Shown: piece after piece, positions 62,213-64,000 of the stretch
Layout of the letters: each line of letters starts with the position of its first letter
Position numbering within the stretch: position 1 is the stretch's first letter
Assembly: GCA_041905595.1 (NCBI GenBank)
Contig: JAYRKT010000023.1
Coordinates: forward strand, 1 to 64,000
DNA: 64,000 nucleotides
Direction of reading: 5' to 3'
From: Aliitabrizicola sp041905595
GTDB taxonomy: Bacteria; Pseudomonadota; Alphaproteobacteria; Rhodobacterales; Rhodobacteraceae
The notes under the pieces: model-generated
The model's database searches: none
Told to the model about the DNA's origin: nothing
What the model saw: the letters and a program-made list of their open reading frames with translations, nothing else
Translations under genes and position numbers: made by a program

Positions 62213-62811
62213 GGCTTGATCTCCACTGTGGGGGGAATGACGCCGGGGGTTTCGGCATCGACGCAGACGCCTTGAAAGACGCCCAGGCGGCGGGAGAAGT
62301 GATCGCGCACGAACAGGGTCAGCCCGCAATGGCTGCACTGGAAGGGGTCGGTTGTGACGCCCTCGGTGATGCCCTTGCAATGGACGCATTGCATCCGCCG
62401 CGCCACCGTGCCGCGATGCTCACTGTGAATGGCGCCCTCGGGGAAGCCCATCGCCAGCGCCTCGGCCTGAGCCTGACCAATCAGGCCTTCGCTGCCGGCG
62501 AGATAGAGCTGGGTGCCCATGCGGGCATCGGTCAAGGCCTTGCGAAAGCGTTCCAGCGCAGCTGCGAAGGTCGGCGCCTCGGCGTAAAGCCGGGCGCCAA
62601 GCGCCTTGAGACGGGGGCCGTGCGAAGCCCCGGCCGGGATGTAGATGATGTGGGCATGATCCACCACAGCGGCATCGCGCGCGGCCAGATCAAGGATCGC
62701 CTCGGCGCCGTCGGCATCGGCCAGCATCAGCGCGGGGGCAGCGCCTTGGGATGCGAGGCCGGCATAGACCGGACGGCTGGGGATAGAGGGGGAGAACTCG
62801 ATTTTCGGCAT
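62209..62811 (-). CDS. dmmA: DmmA-like small subunit with zinc ribbon
   Basis: 200 residues. A Rossmann-like N-terminal part (AHIIYIPAGASHGPRLKALG, TQLYLAGSEGLIGQAQAEAL) and a C-terminal zinc-ribbon or rubredoxin-like knuckle pair CVHCKG and CSHCGLTLF. This is the DmmA family protein found next to DmmBC. Its biochemical role is not settled. ATGA overlap with the reductase gene. Confidence 0.85.
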   Translation of the reverse strand: MPKIEFSPSIPSRPVYAGLASQGAAPALMLADADGAEAILDLAARDAAVVDHAHIIYIPAGASHGPRLKALGARLYAEAPTFAAALERFRKALTDARMGTQLYLAGSEGLIGQAQAEALAMGFPEGAIHSEHRGTVARRMQCVHCKGITEGVTTDPFQCSHCGLTLFVRDHFSRRLGVFQGVCVDAETPGVIPPTVEIKP

Positions 62812-62869
62812 GGTCTTTCCCTGTGCGGCGGGGGCCGGGCCGACTGACGCGGCCCCGGCCCGGGGCTCA

Positions 62870-64000
62870 TCAACCCTTGGCGGTGCGCCGCTTTTTCTCG
62901 ATGTCGAAGAAGGGCATGGGCGAGGTGACGGCGGCGATTTCGCCGGCCGTCGCGCAGTTCACCGTCAGCTTGGTGCCCGCATTGGCGCAATCGACCGGCA
63001 GGCGGGCGATGGCGACGGTCCAGTTGTTCAGCGGCGAATGCATCGCCTGTGTGACGAGGCCGATCTGCTTGCCATCGCGCAGGACCGGAGCGCCGTTGCC
63101 GGGGGCGACATCGCCTTCGAGCTTCAGGCCCCAGATCTTGAAGCGTTCCTTGCCCTTGAGCCGGTAATGCTCTTCAGCACCGCGGAAGCCGGTCTTGCCG
63201 GGCGAGACGGTGAAGTCGAGGCCCAGTTCCCACAGCGTATCGCCGCAGGGCTGATCGTCGAACGGATACATCTCGGAGTTGTCGTAGGGGAAGAACAGCA
63301 GGTAGCTTTCGGTCCGGAGAAGGTCGAGCGTCGTGAAGCGGCAGGGGATGATGCCCATCTCGGCCCCTTCCAACAGAATGCGGTCCCAGATCATGCCGGC
63401 GTCCTGGCCGCGCACGAACAGTTCATACCCGCGCTCGCCGGTATAGCCGGTGCGGGTGATCATCGCCGGTACGCCGAAAAGCGAGGTCTGGAGGATGCCG
63501 AAGTAGGGCAGGTCGCGAATGCCCGGCACGTATTTCGCCAGGTAGTCGACGGCAAGCGGCCCCTGCAGCGACAGGTCGTGCAGGTTGTCGTCGAAACGGA
63601 TCGCGACGTCGCGCCCCTCGGCGGCCATGGTCAGCTGTTCGAAGCCCTGGCCCGAGCCGTGAACCACCATGAAGGCATTCGGTCCGGTGCGGTAGATCAC
63701 GCAGTCGTCGATGAACTTCCCGCCGTCGTTCAGCATGCAGGCATAGACCGCCCGTCCCGGCATCAGCTTTTCCATGTTGCGGGTGGTTGCCCGCTCGATG
63801 ACATGGCTGGCGGCGGGTCCGGTGATGTGGACCTTCTTCAGACCCGAGACGTCCATCAGCCCGGCCTTGGTGCGGATCGCCATGTACTCGGCAACCGGAT
63901 CGCCGGCATAGGACCAGGCGGTGCCCATGCCGCTCCAGTCTTCGAGGACCGAGCCGAGGGCGCGATGGCGATCGGCAAGGGCCGAGAAGCGCCAGGAATT
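62870..64000 (-). CDS. dmmD: GcvT-like aminomethyltransferase, DmmD-like (partial, N-terminus outside window)
   Basis: 376 visible residues; the frame stays open to base 64000, and residues before the Met at 63928 (SWRFSALADRHRALGSVLED) look like family sequence, so the start lies outside. GcvT features: GLMDVSGLKKVHITGPAAS, VYACMLNDGGKFIDDCVIYR, TRTGYTGERGYELFVRG and GKTGFRGAEE. Probably transfers the C1 unit released from methylamines to tetrahydrofolate. Upstream gene of the dmm operon, 58 nt before dmmA. Confidence 0.88.
   Translation of the reverse strand, partial: NSWRFSALADRHRALGSVLEDWSGMGTAWSYAGDPVAEYMAIRTKAGLMDVSGLKKVHITGPAASHVIERATTRNMEKLMPGRAVYACMLNDGGKFIDDCVIYRTGPNAFMVVHGSGQGFEQLTMAAEGRDVAIRFDDNLHDLSLQGPLAVDYLAKYVPGIRDLPYFGILQTSLFGVPAMITRTGYTGERGYELFVRGQDAGMIWDRILLEGAEMGIIPCRFTTLDLLRTESYLLFFPYDNSEMYPFDDQPCGDTLWELGLDFTVSPGKTGFRGAEEHYRLKGKERFKIWGLKLEGDVAPGNGAPVLRDGKQIGLVTQAMHSPLNNWTVAIARLPVDCANAGTKLTVNCATAGEIAAVTSPMPFFDIEKKRRTAKG

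Overview
The window looks like a chromosomal segment of a high-GC alphaproteobacterium of the Rhodobacterales (Rhodobacter/Rhodovulum/Paracoccus type). I base this on the GC-rich codon use, the dense operons joined by ATGA or TGATG overlaps, and a hydrogenase cluster whose order (hupTUV-hypF-hupSL-C-D-F-G-H-J-K-hypAB-hupR-hypCDE) matches the published Rhodobacter capsulatus locus almost gene for gene. I saw no rRNA, tRNA, insertion sequence, prophage or CRISPR array, and no gap longer than about 270 bases without a gene.

Left part, 1-29 kb: small-molecule catabolism. A minus-strand block (1-6458) holds a trimethylamine-dehydrogenase-like flavoprotein cut by the window edge, a LysR regulator, a PuuC-like aldehyde dehydrogenase, a DUF1028 protein, a RidA protein and a flavin monooxygenase, with a cupin-SnoaL fusion running divergently. 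Next is a branched-chain-type ABC importer in one operon with an ATP-dependent hydantoinase pair HyuAB (7392-15944), facing a divergent AraC regulator. Then follow a 5-oxoprolinase operon pxpA-accB-accC-pxpB-pxpC with a divergent LysR (17227-22430), a dimethylglycine/sarcosine-dehydrogenase-like FAD-GcvT protein (22438-24891), and an IclR-controlled galactose/galactonate operon (25015-29002).

Middle, 29-40 kb: a creatinase gene leads an operon with a complete spermidine/putrescine-type ABC transporter (29016-35201) and has a divergent LysR regulator. A UMF1-type MFS transporter and an 878-residue ligase-carrier-acyltransferase fusion follow (36260-40220).

Right part, 40.3-60.2 kb: a complete membrane-bound [NiFe] uptake hydrogenase system, all on the plus strand. 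HupUV (H2 sensor), HupT (kinase) and HupR (response regulator) form the regulatory arm; HupSL and cytochrome b HupC form the enzyme; HupDFGHJK and HypABCDEF build it. A nickel-permease-like hupE gene sits between hupL and hupC. Candidate FNR-type boxes lie upstream of hupT and hupS, and the 272-base hupC-hupD gap carries a terminator-like hairpin plus three further perfect inverted repeats.

Right edge, 60.2-64 kb: a convergent dimethylamine monooxygenase (dmmDABC-like) operon running out of the window.

A theme joins many of the non-hydrogenase genes: cleavage of lactam, hydantoin and guanidino compounds (HyuAB, PxpABC, creatinase) and oxidation or demethylation of methylated amines (TMADH-like, DMGDH/SarDH-like, Dmm, GcvT-like). 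A creatine/creatinine to sarcosine to glycine and C1 route is a reasonable inference but is not proven by sequence.
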